Positions 27,258 through 35,488 of a stretch of DNA of 64,000 nt are shown here, in pieces. Under the pieces are notes generated by a model. That model made no database searches. It was not told where the DNA came from and saw nothing but the letters and a program-made list of their open reading frames with translations. Position 1 is the first letter of the stretch, and each line of letters opens with the position of its first letter. The translations under genes were made by a program, and so were the position numbers. The stretch is from Chitinophaga sp. YR627 (GTDB lineage: Bacteria; Bacteroidota; Bacteroidia; Chitinophagales; Chitinophagaceae), in the NCBI RefSeq assembly GCF_900114995.1, contig NZ_FOUX01000001.1:1-64000 (forward strand), given 5' to 3'.

Positions 27258-28613
27258 ATGTTTTTATTGTTATTAAAAAGCTTTCTGCGTTCCAGAATAG
27301 CCGTGGCGGGTATTGTGATCGTATTGCTGGCAGGGATAACCGGTATCTTTATTGGTCAGCAGCATATCCGTAAACAACAGGAAGCCATTGCGCTGACGGA
27401 ACATTTCCAGCAGGAACATATACAGCGAAATGCGCAGTTTTTCGATAAGGAATTAGGTTTACTGCTATATTACCTGCGCTTTAGCCTGGTGAATAAACTG
27501 CATCCGCTGAATGCATTGAGTATCGGGCAAAGAGATGTGAACAGTTCTATACAAAGTCTGACCATCCGTAACCTGGAAGGTCAGAAATATGATACAGACC
27601 TTTTTAATCCGTCCAATGTGCTGACGGGCAATCTGGATATGGGCTTCGTGCTGATCTATCTGTTGCCTTTACTGATCATCGCCTTTACTTACAGTTTGTT
27701 GTCAGAGGAAAAGGAAGACGGTACCTGGAGATTGGTCGCCACACAAAGCAAACGGCCTGTCAATGTGCTCATCCGTAAACTTTTTGTGCGTATGATTACT
27801 GTACTGATGGTATTTGCCGTACTGCTGCTGTTGGCCACTTTTATTTTATCATTGCCTGTGGACAAGCTGTATCTGGCAGTTATTTGTCTGGCGTTTATCT
27901 ATATGCTTTGCTGGTTTGGCATCAGTTTCTGGGTGATCTCTCTGCAACGTTCTTCCAGTACGAATGCGGTGATATTGCTCAGTATATGGATATTGCTGAC
28001 CGTTGTATTGCCCGGTGTCGCCAATAATTTCATTACCAGCCGTTATCCTGTACCGGAATCTATGGCGACCGTCGTACAGCAACGTGAAGGATATCATGAG
28101 AAATGGGACATGGAGAAGCAGCCGACAGTAGACCGTTTTTACGCGCACTATCCGCAGTTCAGTAAGTATCCGCTGCCAGATAAACAATTCAGCTGGTTAT
28201 GGTATTATGCCATGCAGCAGATGGGGGATGATGAAGCGGCTGTACAGGTGAAGCAGCTACAGGAGAAGTTACGTCTTAGGGAGCAGTCCAGTGAATATAT
28301 AGGTTATTTCATTCCAACCCTGCATACGCAGCAGCAGCTGAATAGCCTGGCCGGCGCCGGGCTGGCCAATCAGTTACAGTTTATGGATAGTACTGCCAGA
28401 TTTCATGAAAGGATGCGGCTGTATTTTTATCCGAAGATATTTGAAGAGGCGAAAGTGAAGAGCGTGGACTGGGACATGTTCAAAGTAGAATATTTCTCTG
28501 AAGAGAAACGTGTTAGCTGGGGAGGATTATTGTTGCCGTTGCTGTTGGTCACTCTTGTATTTTCGGTGACAGGGTGGATGAACTTTAACAAGCGGATGAC
28601 AGCCTTCGCTTAG
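27258..28613 (+). CDS. ABC-2 type permease, DUF3526-like (second)
   Basis: At 451 residues this is a divergent paralogue of the preceding permease with the same topology: an N-terminal helix (about 13-33), a loop, a helix cluster starting with FVLIYLLPLLIIAFTYSLLSEEKEDGTWRLVATQ, a second loop with HYPQFSKYPLPDKQFSWLWYY, and a last helix (about 423-443). The EEKEDGTWRLV segment corresponds to the TDRENGTLKML of the first permease. The two probably form a heterodimer with the ATPase. It is the last gene of the operon; a bidirectional terminator follows. Confidence 0.88.
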   Translation: MFLLLLKSFLRSRIAVAGIVIVLLAGITGIFIGQQHIRKQQEAIALTEHFQQEHIQRNAQFFDKELGLLLYYLRFSLVNKLHPLNALSIGQRDVNSSIQSLTIRNLEGQKYDTDLFNPSNVLTGNLDMGFVLIYLLPLLIIAFTYSLLSEEKEDGTWRLVATQSKRPVNVLIRKLFVRMITVLMVFAVLLLLATFILSLPVDKLYLAVICLAFIYMLCWFGISFWVISLQRSSSTNAVILLSIWILLTVVLPGVANNFITSRYPVPESMATVVQQREGYHEKWDMEKQPTVDRFYAHYPQFSKYPLPDKQFSWLWYYAMQQMGDDEAAVQVKQLQEKLRLREQSSEYIGYFIPTLHTQQQLNSLAGAGLANQLQFMDSTARFHERMRLYFYPKIFEEAKVKSVDWDMFKVEYFSEEKRVSWGGLLLPLLLVTLVFSVTGWMNFNKRMTAFA

Positions 28614-28631
28614 TTACGCTATACAGTTGGA

Positions 28632-28669
28632 AAAAAAAGAGAAGCAGGTATCATTCCTGCTTCTCTTTT
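28632..28669. terminator. Bidirectional terminator overlapping a stop codon
   Basis: Stem AAAAGAGAAGCAGG / CCTGCTTCTCTTTT with loop TATCATT and A/T runs on both sides. The minus-strand gene's stop (28668-28670) lies inside the right-hand edge of the hairpin. Confidence 0.9.
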
Positions 28670-29744
28670 ATTCTGTATCCGGACTTAACCATTGATAATC
28701 TTTTATGTACTCCCACAGCGCCCACGTTTTCATTTTCTTCTTTTCAATAAACTGCCCTGTCCAGGGATTAAACACATAGACAAGATATTTGTAAGTCGGC
28801 TTCCTGTCATACGAACCGCTGGGTATCCCTTCCGTTTGTGGAATGGTCAGGTAGTAAAGAAAGCGCCTGGAACCATCTTCCCCTTCAAAAACCAGGGTGC
28901 CATCAGCCTTCGAGGTATCACTTTCCGGAAATCCCTGTCTGATTGCCTCTTTTAACACGCCGGCGAATGTCATTTTGAATGCGGTGCGCGGATTGCCGGC
29001 TTCGAATGCATGAGAATTTTCAGGATCAAACACGCCGGCTGGACTGAAAGTGAGTCCTATCCGGCTATAGGAATTTTGTTCGTCGATTTTTACATTATAA
29101 GATAACATATAGCTTACAGGTGGCTCTTCCAGTTTATCCGTCCAATAGCTCCAGCTTTTACTATCAGTCACTTTAGATAGTGAGGCATTGAATATCACGT
29201 TCTTTGTAAAAAAGTCGCGGCCATACCTTTCAATAATAATACTGTCACCTTTGGCTTTCATCGCCATCTGTTCTTTATAGTAAGGATGCCTGAGCATATC
29301 ATAGACCGTCCACGTCAATGTATTATAATCAAATGTCTGGTCTGGCTTTCCGTTTTTCAGGTATTCTCTGTATATCCCTGTCTTGTTTCCTTTTTCATCA
29401 AATTCAGTGACATCTTTTAACTGCGGACTGCCATCATAATAATACTCATCAAGGATAAGATTGCCTTTGCGGAAAGTTTTGATATGCCTGATCTTATTCT
29501 CTTCCTCATCCGTCCAGCTGCTTTTTTCCAGTATGAGGTCGCCTAAGCAAAGCGAATCATTGAAGGACCATAATGTCGGTAGTATATGACCTTCAATCGT
29601 ATCATAATAGGCGGCCACCGTAATTTCTTTATGATAATCTTTTTTAAAACGATCTATCAATAAACTGTCTTCTTTACTGAGTTGTTGCCCGAACAAACAT
29701 TGCGTACTGCAAAGCAGTGCAAATAATATAGATATAGGTTTCAT
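28668..29744 (-). CDS. Exported protein with MORN-like repeat, unknown function
   Basis: The 358-residue protein has a signal peptide (ILFALLCSTQCLFGQQ). A MORN-like antitoxin/phosphatidylinositol-kinase type repeat is visible (YYYDGSPQLKDVTEFDEKG, then GIYREYLKNGKPDQTFDY). The rest is not recognised; it ends with a Trp- and Tyr-rich segment (FNPWTGQFIEKKKMKTWALW). It is probably periplasmic or surface-associated. Its gene precedes the stop of nothing else on its strand: the AraC gene upstream ends six bases before its start, so both may be one transcript. Confidence 0.68.
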   Translation of the reverse strand: MKPISILFALLCSTQCLFGQQLSKEDSLLIDRFKKDYHKEITVAAYYDTIEGHILPTLWSFNDSLCLGDLILEKSSWTDEEENKIRHIKTFRKGNLILDEYYYDGSPQLKDVTEFDEKGNKTGIYREYLKNGKPDQTFDYNTLTWTVYDMLRHPYYKEQMAMKAKGDSIIIERYGRDFFTKNVIFNASLSKVTDSKSWSYWTDKLEEPPVSYMLSYNVKIDEQNSYSRIGLTFSPAGVFDPENSHAFEAGNPRTAFKMTFAGVLKEAIRQGFPESDTSKADGTLVFEGEDGSRRFLYYLTIPQTEGIPSGSYDRKPTYKYLVYVFNPWTGQFIEKKKMKTWALWEYIKDYQWLSPDTE

Positions 29745-29750
29745 ACAAAT

Positions 29751-30626
29751 TTATACGTAGGCCTCAGGCAATCTGCCTGCTGCAAACATTTTCTGGTATT
29801 CCACAGGCGTTTTCTTCGTCATGGATTTAAATTTCCTGTTGAAGTAGGATATATTGTTAAACCCTGACTGCAGACTGATCTGATTCACCCCTAACAGCTG
29901 TTGCTGTAATAACTTACACGCATGGCCGATACGTACTTCTATCAGGAATTCTGAAAAGGTCTTACGGGTATATTTCTTAAAGTATCTGCAGAAAGCTTCC
30001 GGTGACAGGCAGGCGACAGATGCAATATCATTCAGCGGAATTTCCTCTTTGAAATTACGCAGGATATAGTCCAGCACTCTCCCCATGCGTTCTGATTCGG
30101 CATGATCGGATTTGCTGCTGAAGCCACGGCTGGACAGCAGTTCAAATTCAGCGGACTTTGCCAGGGTATGCAGCACTGACAACAGCTGAATGACAATGGC
30201 CGTTTCATCCATCTGTACCATCGCCCGGAGCATACGAGTGACTTCCTGTAAGGTTTCACCTGTAAAGGTGAAACCCCGGATGGCTTTGTCCAGTAAAGCC
30301 CGGATAGGTTTAAACGGCGCTTTGTCAAAGAAGCCTTTACCGAGGAAGTCCTCATTGAACTGGACCACGATCTGATGGATATCCCTTGGACCTGCGATGT
30401 GTTTATTGCTATAGGTATGGGGCAGATTGGGTCCGAAAAAGCAAAGGTCCCCGGAAGAGAATTCGGCAATATTATCACCGACAAAGCGCTTACCTGACCC
30501 ATTCAAAATCAAAATAAGCTCATACTCCGGATGGAAGTGAAGGGGGAATTCATTTACGGTGAAATGTTCCTCTTTTACCACCAGGATATTGGATGACGGT
30601 ATAATATTCTCCCTGTATAGTTTCAT
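29751..30626 (-). CDS. AraC family regulator, probably of the arabinofuranosidase genes
   Basis: The ATG at 30626 gives 291 residues and a proper cupin start; the longer frame adds 53 residues without family character. The N-terminal cupin has FPLHFHPEYELILILNGSG and FFGPNLPHTY, typical of sugar-sensing AraC proteins. The C-terminal DNA-binding domain has two helix-turn-helix units (IASVACLSPEAFCRYFKKYT, then ISLQSGFNNISYFNRKFK). It is divergent from the GH51 gene, with a perfect palindrome in the shared region, so it likely controls the GH51-GH127 operon. The exported-unknown gene starts six bases downstream. Confidence 0.9.
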   Translation of the reverse strand: MKLYRENIIPSSNILVVKEEHFTVNEFPLHFHPEYELILILNGSGKRFVGDNIAEFSSGDLCFFGPNLPHTYSNKHIAGPRDIHQIVVQFNEDFLGKGFFDKAPFKPIRALLDKAIRGFTFTGETLQEVTRMLRAMVQMDETAIVIQLLSVLHTLAKSAEFELLSSRGFSSKSDHAESERMGRVLDYILRNFKEEIPLNDIASVACLSPEAFCRYFKKYTRKTFSEFLIEVRIGHACKLLQQQLLGVNQISLQSGFNNISYFNRKFKSMTKKTPVEYQKMFAAGRLPEAYV

Positions 30627-30680
30627 GGGATTTGCAGATTCTGTGGGTAAGATAGGTAAAATATCAGCAAAAAAAGGCCT

Positions 30681-30696
30681 TATATTGGTCAATATA
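30681..30696. promoter_or_regulatory. Palindromic operator candidate between araC-type gene and GH51
   Basis: TATATTG, GT, CAATATA: a perfect 7+2+7 palindrome 55 bp before the AraC start and 130 bp before the GH51 start. It is a candidate binding site for that regulator. Confidence 0.5.
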
Positions 30697-30825
30697 GTGC
30701 AACTTCCCGCTAACCCAGTGCTAAACTCACTTTGATTTAAAATGCAATTTTGTTCCGTAGCAGTTGCAGTACGCAGCTTATCCACGGTTTTAATGCAGGT
30801 TCTTATCAGATAAATAGTAACACGA

Positions 30826-33354
30826 ATGCTTTTTCGCAGGTCTCATGTGTTGCCGGCAGCAGTATGCCTGGCGCCACTACTCTTTTTATGCCAACCCAGC
30901 TTTTCACAGGACAACCGTATAGTGGTCAATGCAGGACAGACCATGAACCGGATACCGTCCACCATTTATGGTACCTGTATTGAAGACGTGAACCATGAAA
31001 TATACGGCGGCTTTTATGCCCAGCAGCTTTTTGGGGAAAGTTTTGAGGAACCTTCTTCAGGGGCAAATTACAAAGACTGGAACAAGTACACCGGTTATTG
31101 GGCCGCCGAAACAGCTTATAGTGATGGCGGACTGACCCTTATTCCCGGCAGGGGTACAAAACGTTATATCGGTAAGATCGATATAGGGGTTGAGCCGGAC
31201 GATCATGCACGTCTGGTCTATGGTCCTTTAACGATCAGCAATGGTACTGTCAGTTTTGAGCTCAGGATGCCTGAACCAGATGGGGCATCTGCCGGCGTGT
31301 TGTTGCGGGTATCCAATGCGGGTACCGGAGAGAATAGTTTGCGGGGATACGGTGTTAGTCTTTCCCGTAATGGCAGACAACTATTGCTGACAAAACATAA
31401 CAATAATTATACGCTGCTGGCGCAGGGCGCTGTAGCTGTTAATCCGGCTGCCTGGAACCGTATCCGTGTGCGACTGGAAGGAACGCTTATACAAGTATTC
31501 CTGGGAGAAGCTAAGCAGCCATTGATCAGTTATGAAGATAAACAGGCGCCTTATCTCACCGGTAAAATAGGGCTGACTACAGCACGTACTGCCGTTGCTT
31601 TCCGGCAGGTGCAGTTGACCGATGGTAGCAAGACCGTTTCTCTGCCGTTGGTCAACGAACCCTATCAACAGGTGAGTGATCACTGGGATATGATCAGGGA
31701 TGACGATGTTCGGGCGGCTTTTGCGCTTAGTCAGGAGAATGCGTACAATGGTGTGACCGCACAGAAAATAACATTCTCTGGTGGAAAGGGCAGGGCAGGT
31801 ATTGCCAACCGGGGACTGAACCGCTGGGGAATTGCGCTGCAGAAAGGACAACGACTGAATGGTGCTGTCTGGTTACGGACGGAGAGCGGTCTGGTGAATG
31901 TAACAGTGGCGCTGGAAGACCTTAGTGGGACTAAAACATATGCCAGTCATACTATTTCCCTGGAAGAAAAAGACTGGACAAAGTTTGATTTTCCGCTGAC
32001 CGCAAATGCGGCTGATTCAATTGCCCGCTTTGTGCTTTATATAAGTGAAAAAGGAAGGATCGCTGTGGACCAGGTATCCCTCTTCCCGACAGGGGAGCAA
32101 TTGTTTAAAGGCCTTCCTCTGCGTGCAGATATAGGCAATGCGATCGTTGGAGAGCAGATATCTTTTATCCGCTACGCGGGATCGATGGTGAACGCAGCAG
32201 GATACCGGTTCAAAGAGATGATCGGCCCCAGAGATCAGCGTCCGCCATATACCGGACATTGGAATAAGTATGCTACCAATGGTTTCGGGATAGAAGAGTT
32301 TTTGCAGTTCTGCGAAGCCGCCCATCTGCCGGCAGCCTTTGCCATCAATATCGAAGAGACAGCCCAGGATGTGTCAGATATGGTGGAGTACCTCAATGGA
32401 GATGTCTCCACCACCTGGGGGAAGAAGAGAGCAGATAACGGTCATCCTGCTCCCTATAACGTGAAATATATCGAGATCGGCAATGAAGAAGCACTCTTCA
32501 GAGGTGATAACAAGGAGGATTATGAACATTATATTGAACGCTTTAATGCATTGTATACCGCTATTCACAGTAAAGACCCCGGTATTAAACTGATCCAGGC
32601 TGCCTGGTGGCGTCCGGAGTCTAAGCATGTGGAAACAGTATTTAAGGCATTGAACGGTAAAGCGGATTACTGGGACTTTCATCCATGGGCAGACGGTAAG
32701 GACGCCGGTCTGGACATAGACAAAGAATTAACCCGGATGCAGGAATTGTTCCGTAAGTGGGACCCTCATACATCCATGAAATGTGTCATCTTCGAAGAAA
32801 ACGGCGCTTTACACAATATGCAGCGTGCCCTGGGACATGCTACTACACTGAATGCCGTCCGTAAACATGGCGATTTCCTGTTGACCTCCTGTCCTGCGAA
32901 TGCCTTACAACCTTATCATCAGAATGACAATGGCTGGGACCAGGGACAGATCTTCTTTACGCCAACCACCGTATGGGGTATGCCGCCATACTATGCACAA
33001 CGTATGGCTGCCCTCAATCACCTGCCTTTACGTGTAAAGGAAACGGTGACAGGAGCGCTGAATGTAACTGCAACTATCAGCGAACAAAAAGATACGCTGG
33101 TACTGCACATTGTCAATACGGCTGATCAGGCGGCAACGACCGTACTGGAACTAAGCAATTTTGGCAACAGGAACAACCGTATGGATACCTGGACGCTTGC
33201 AGCTCCACTGGCAGCAGAGAACCTGCCGGAAGCGCCCGGTCAGGTCAATGTGCAACAAAGCGCTATAAAGCTGTCGGCGGCTCCGGGGATTCAATACACA
33301 TTCCCTGCATTCTCTTACACTATTTTACGTTTAACCAAAAAGACCCGTAAATAA
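30826..33354 (+). CDS. Alpha-L-arabinofuranosidase, GH51 family
   Basis: The 842-residue protein has a signal peptide (VCLAPLLFLCQPSFSQ). The N-terminal part (IPSTIYGTCIEDVNHEIYGGFYAQQLFGESFEEP) is the GH51 start, interrupted by a jelly-roll or laminin-G-like insert (about 90-250). The catalytic domain has the acid/base motif YIEIGNEE with Glu554, and the nucleophile region VIFEENGALHN with Glu657 or Glu658. The C-terminal beta domain follows (LVLHIVNTADQ). It releases terminal alpha-L-arabinofuranose from arabinan, arabinoxylan or arabinogalactan, probably in the periplasm. The GH127 gene follows after eight bases. Confidence 0.93.
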   Translation: MLFRRSHVLPAAVCLAPLLFLCQPSFSQDNRIVVNAGQTMNRIPSTIYGTCIEDVNHEIYGGFYAQQLFGESFEEPSSGANYKDWNKYTGYWAAETAYSDGGLTLIPGRGTKRYIGKIDIGVEPDDHARLVYGPLTISNGTVSFELRMPEPDGASAGVLLRVSNAGTGENSLRGYGVSLSRNGRQLLLTKHNNNYTLLAQGAVAVNPAAWNRIRVRLEGTLIQVFLGEAKQPLISYEDKQAPYLTGKIGLTTARTAVAFRQVQLTDGSKTVSLPLVNEPYQQVSDHWDMIRDDDVRAAFALSQENAYNGVTAQKITFSGGKGRAGIANRGLNRWGIALQKGQRLNGAVWLRTESGLVNVTVALEDLSGTKTYASHTISLEEKDWTKFDFPLTANAADSIARFVLYISEKGRIAVDQVSLFPTGEQLFKGLPLRADIGNAIVGEQISFIRYAGSMVNAAGYRFKEMIGPRDQRPPYTGHWNKYATNGFGIEEFLQFCEAAHLPAAFAINIEETAQDVSDMVEYLNGDVSTTWGKKRADNGHPAPYNVKYIEIGNEEALFRGDNKEDYEHYIERFNALYTAIHSKDPGIKLIQAAWWRPESKHVETVFKALNGKADYWDFHPWADGKDAGLDIDKELTRMQELFRKWDPHTSMKCVIFEENGALHNMQRALGHATTLNAVRKHGDFLLTSCPANALQPYHQNDNGWDQGQIFFTPTTVWGMPPYYAQRMAALNHLPLRVKETVTGALNVTATISEQKDTLVLHIVNTADQAATTVLELSNFGNRNNRMDTWTLAAPLAAENLPEAPGQVNVQQSAIKLSAAPGIQYTFPAFSYTILRLTKKTRK

Positions 33355-33362
33355 CATTATTC

Positions 33363-35423
33363 ATGCAAGCTCGCTCCACGATGCAAATACTCAGGAACAT
33401 ACATACGATCAAGGTGTTTTCTCTCAGCGCGCTGCTGGCCGGCAGCATTGCTGCGTACGGACAGCCCACTACGCCAACAGCTCATATTATCCAGCCTGCG
33501 GACCTTTCCCAGGTAAAGATCAAAGACGCATTCTGGACACCAAAGTATAAAGTATGGACCACACATACAGTCTATGATGTGCTGGACAAACTTGAAGGGA
33601 GTTATGATCCCGACAGACAGGATCTGATCGATGAAAAAAAACGCCAGGGTAAAACGAGGAATGCTTTCCTGAATTTCGACAGGGTCGCATTCGGAGAAAA
33701 GAATACGCAGGTGTTTGATGGGCCGCCATGGTACGATGGGCTTGTATATGAAACCATCAGAGGCGCTGCCGATCTCCTCAGTCAGTACCCGGATAAAAAA
33801 CTGGAAAAGAAACTGGACGCCTATATCGAAAGGATCGCTGCTGCACAGGCGGCAGATCCTGATGGCTATATCAATACCTATACGACACTTAACCGTCCCG
33901 GTCAGCGTTGGGGAACCAATGGTGGTGACGACAAGTGGCAGCATGATGTATACAATGCAGGTGCGCTGATTGAAGCGGCTGTACACTATTATCAGGCAAC
34001 GGGGAAAACCCGTCTGCTGAATGTGGCCGTGAAAATGAGCAACTATATGTATGCACAGATGGGACCAGCACCTAAACTGAATGTTATTCCGGGGCATGGC
34101 GGACCGGAGGAAGCGTTACTAAAACTATACTGGCTGTTTAAGACAGACCCTGCACTGAAAGCTAAAATAAGCGTATCTGTGCACGAAGAACAGTATTACA
34201 GTCTGGTGCAGTTCTGGATCGAGAACAGAGGTAACTATGGCAGTGGCTCCTATGCCCGTAAAAGTGATGGCGCCTACAACCAGGATCATCTGCCGGTATT
34301 GCAGCAGCAAACCATAGAAGGACATGCGGTACGCGCTACTTTACTGGCCACCGGCGTTACGGCGATGGCGATGGAAAATAACAATCCGGCTTATTTTACA
34401 ACTGCTGTTCATTACTGGGATAATATGACCGGCAAACGCATGTTTGTGACAGGCGGGGAAGGGGCTATTGCAGATCAGGAGAAGTTCGGTCCGGACTACT
34501 TCCTGCCTGAATCTGCCTACCTGGAAACCTGTGCCTCCATTGGTGCTGCATTTTTCAGTCAGCGGATGAACCAGTTGCTGGCAGACGGTAAGTACATGGA
34601 TGAATTTGAACGTGTGCTATATAATAACCTGCTGTCAGGCCTATCGTTGTCAGGTGATCATTATTTCTATGAAAATCCGTTAATCGCCAAAGATCATAAA
34701 CGATGGGCGTGGCATAGTTGTCCTTGTTGTCCGCCGATGATCCTGAAAATGGTAGCAGCGATACCGGAATATATTTATGCCGCGGATAAAACCGGCTTGT
34801 ATGTCAACCTGTTTATCGGTAGTGAATACAAAGGGGCTGTGGGGGATAAAAAGGTATCCCTGAAGCAATCTACACAATACCCCTGGAAAGGTACTACACA
34901 GATCGAAGTCAATCCCGCACAGGAAGGCGACTTCGCCATAAGTGTACGTATACCTGGCTGGGCGCAGGGCAAAGAAAATTACTTTGATCTTTATACCTCT
35001 CAGGTGACAACGCCGGTTGCGCTAAGTATAAATGGAATAGCGGTTCCCGTTCAGCCTGTGAAAGGTTATGTCAGCATTCAGCGTCGCTGGAAGAAAGGAG
35101 ATAAGATCACGCTGGAATTGCCCATGCAGCCAAGGCTGATATTTCCACATGACTCCGTAGAGACAGTCCGGGGCAAGGCGACTATTGCCGCCGGTCCTGT
35201 TATTTATGGACTGGAAGGAATTGACAACAGCGGGTTGGATAGCTTAGTTGTCAGTCGGAATACACCTTTACAGCTGGTATTCAAACCAGGTTTCCTGGGA
35301 GGTGTAAATGTGGTGACAGGAAGAGAGGGAGGTAGCACGTTTACTGCTATTCCGTTCTATACGCTGGCCAACAGACAGGTAGCGCCGTACAGGGTATGGT
35401 TGCCGCTTGAAAAAGCAGATTGA
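33363..35423 (+). CDS. Beta-L-arabinofuranosidase, GH127 family
   Basis: The 686-residue protein has a signal peptide; the start may be 33363 or the ATG at 33381. The GH127 metal-site residues are present with the same spacing as in HypBA1: Glu388 and Cys390 in YLETCASIG, then Cys453, Cys455 and Cys456 in HSCPCCPPM. The second-to-last of these is the proposed nucleophilic Cys. Glu373 (QEKFGPDY) aligns with the acid/base Glu. It hydrolyses beta-L-arabinofuranosyl linkages, as found on hydroxyproline-rich glycoproteins and some arabinans. It lies eight bases after GH51 and forms an operon with it. Confidence 0.93.
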   Translation: MQARSTMQILRNIHTIKVFSLSALLAGSIAAYGQPTTPTAHIIQPADLSQVKIKDAFWTPKYKVWTTHTVYDVLDKLEGSYDPDRQDLIDEKKRQGKTRNAFLNFDRVAFGEKNTQVFDGPPWYDGLVYETIRGAADLLSQYPDKKLEKKLDAYIERIAAAQAADPDGYINTYTTLNRPGQRWGTNGGDDKWQHDVYNAGALIEAAVHYYQATGKTRLLNVAVKMSNYMYAQMGPAPKLNVIPGHGGPEEALLKLYWLFKTDPALKAKISVSVHEEQYYSLVQFWIENRGNYGSGSYARKSDGAYNQDHLPVLQQQTIEGHAVRATLLATGVTAMAMENNNPAYFTTAVHYWDNMTGKRMFVTGGEGAIADQEKFGPDYFLPESAYLETCASIGAAFFSQRMNQLLADGKYMDEFERVLYNNLLSGLSLSGDHYFYENPLIAKDHKRWAWHSCPCCPPMILKMVAAIPEYIYAADKTGLYVNLFIGSEYKGAVGDKKVSLKQSTQYPWKGTTQIEVNPAQEGDFAISVRIPGWAQGKENYFDLYTSQVTTPVALSINGIAVPVQPVKGYVSIQRRWKKGDKITLELPMQPRLIFPHDSVETVRGKATIAAGPVIYGLEGIDNSGLDSLVVSRNTPLQLVFKPGFLGGVNVVTGREGGSTFTAIPFYTLANRQVAPYRVWLPLEKAD

Positions 35424-35445
35424 CATAAACTGAGTAATCCGTTAG

Positions 35446-35476
35446 AAAGGCGTCCCACTGACAGCGGGACGCCTTT
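35446..35476. terminator. Bidirectional terminator between GH127 and susD-type gene
   Basis: Stem AAAGGCGTCCC (35446-35456) / GGGACGCCTTT (35466-35476), loop ACTGACAGC, T-rich on the right. It separates two convergent operons. Confidence 0.85.
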
Positions 35477-35488
35477 TCTGATTCATCA

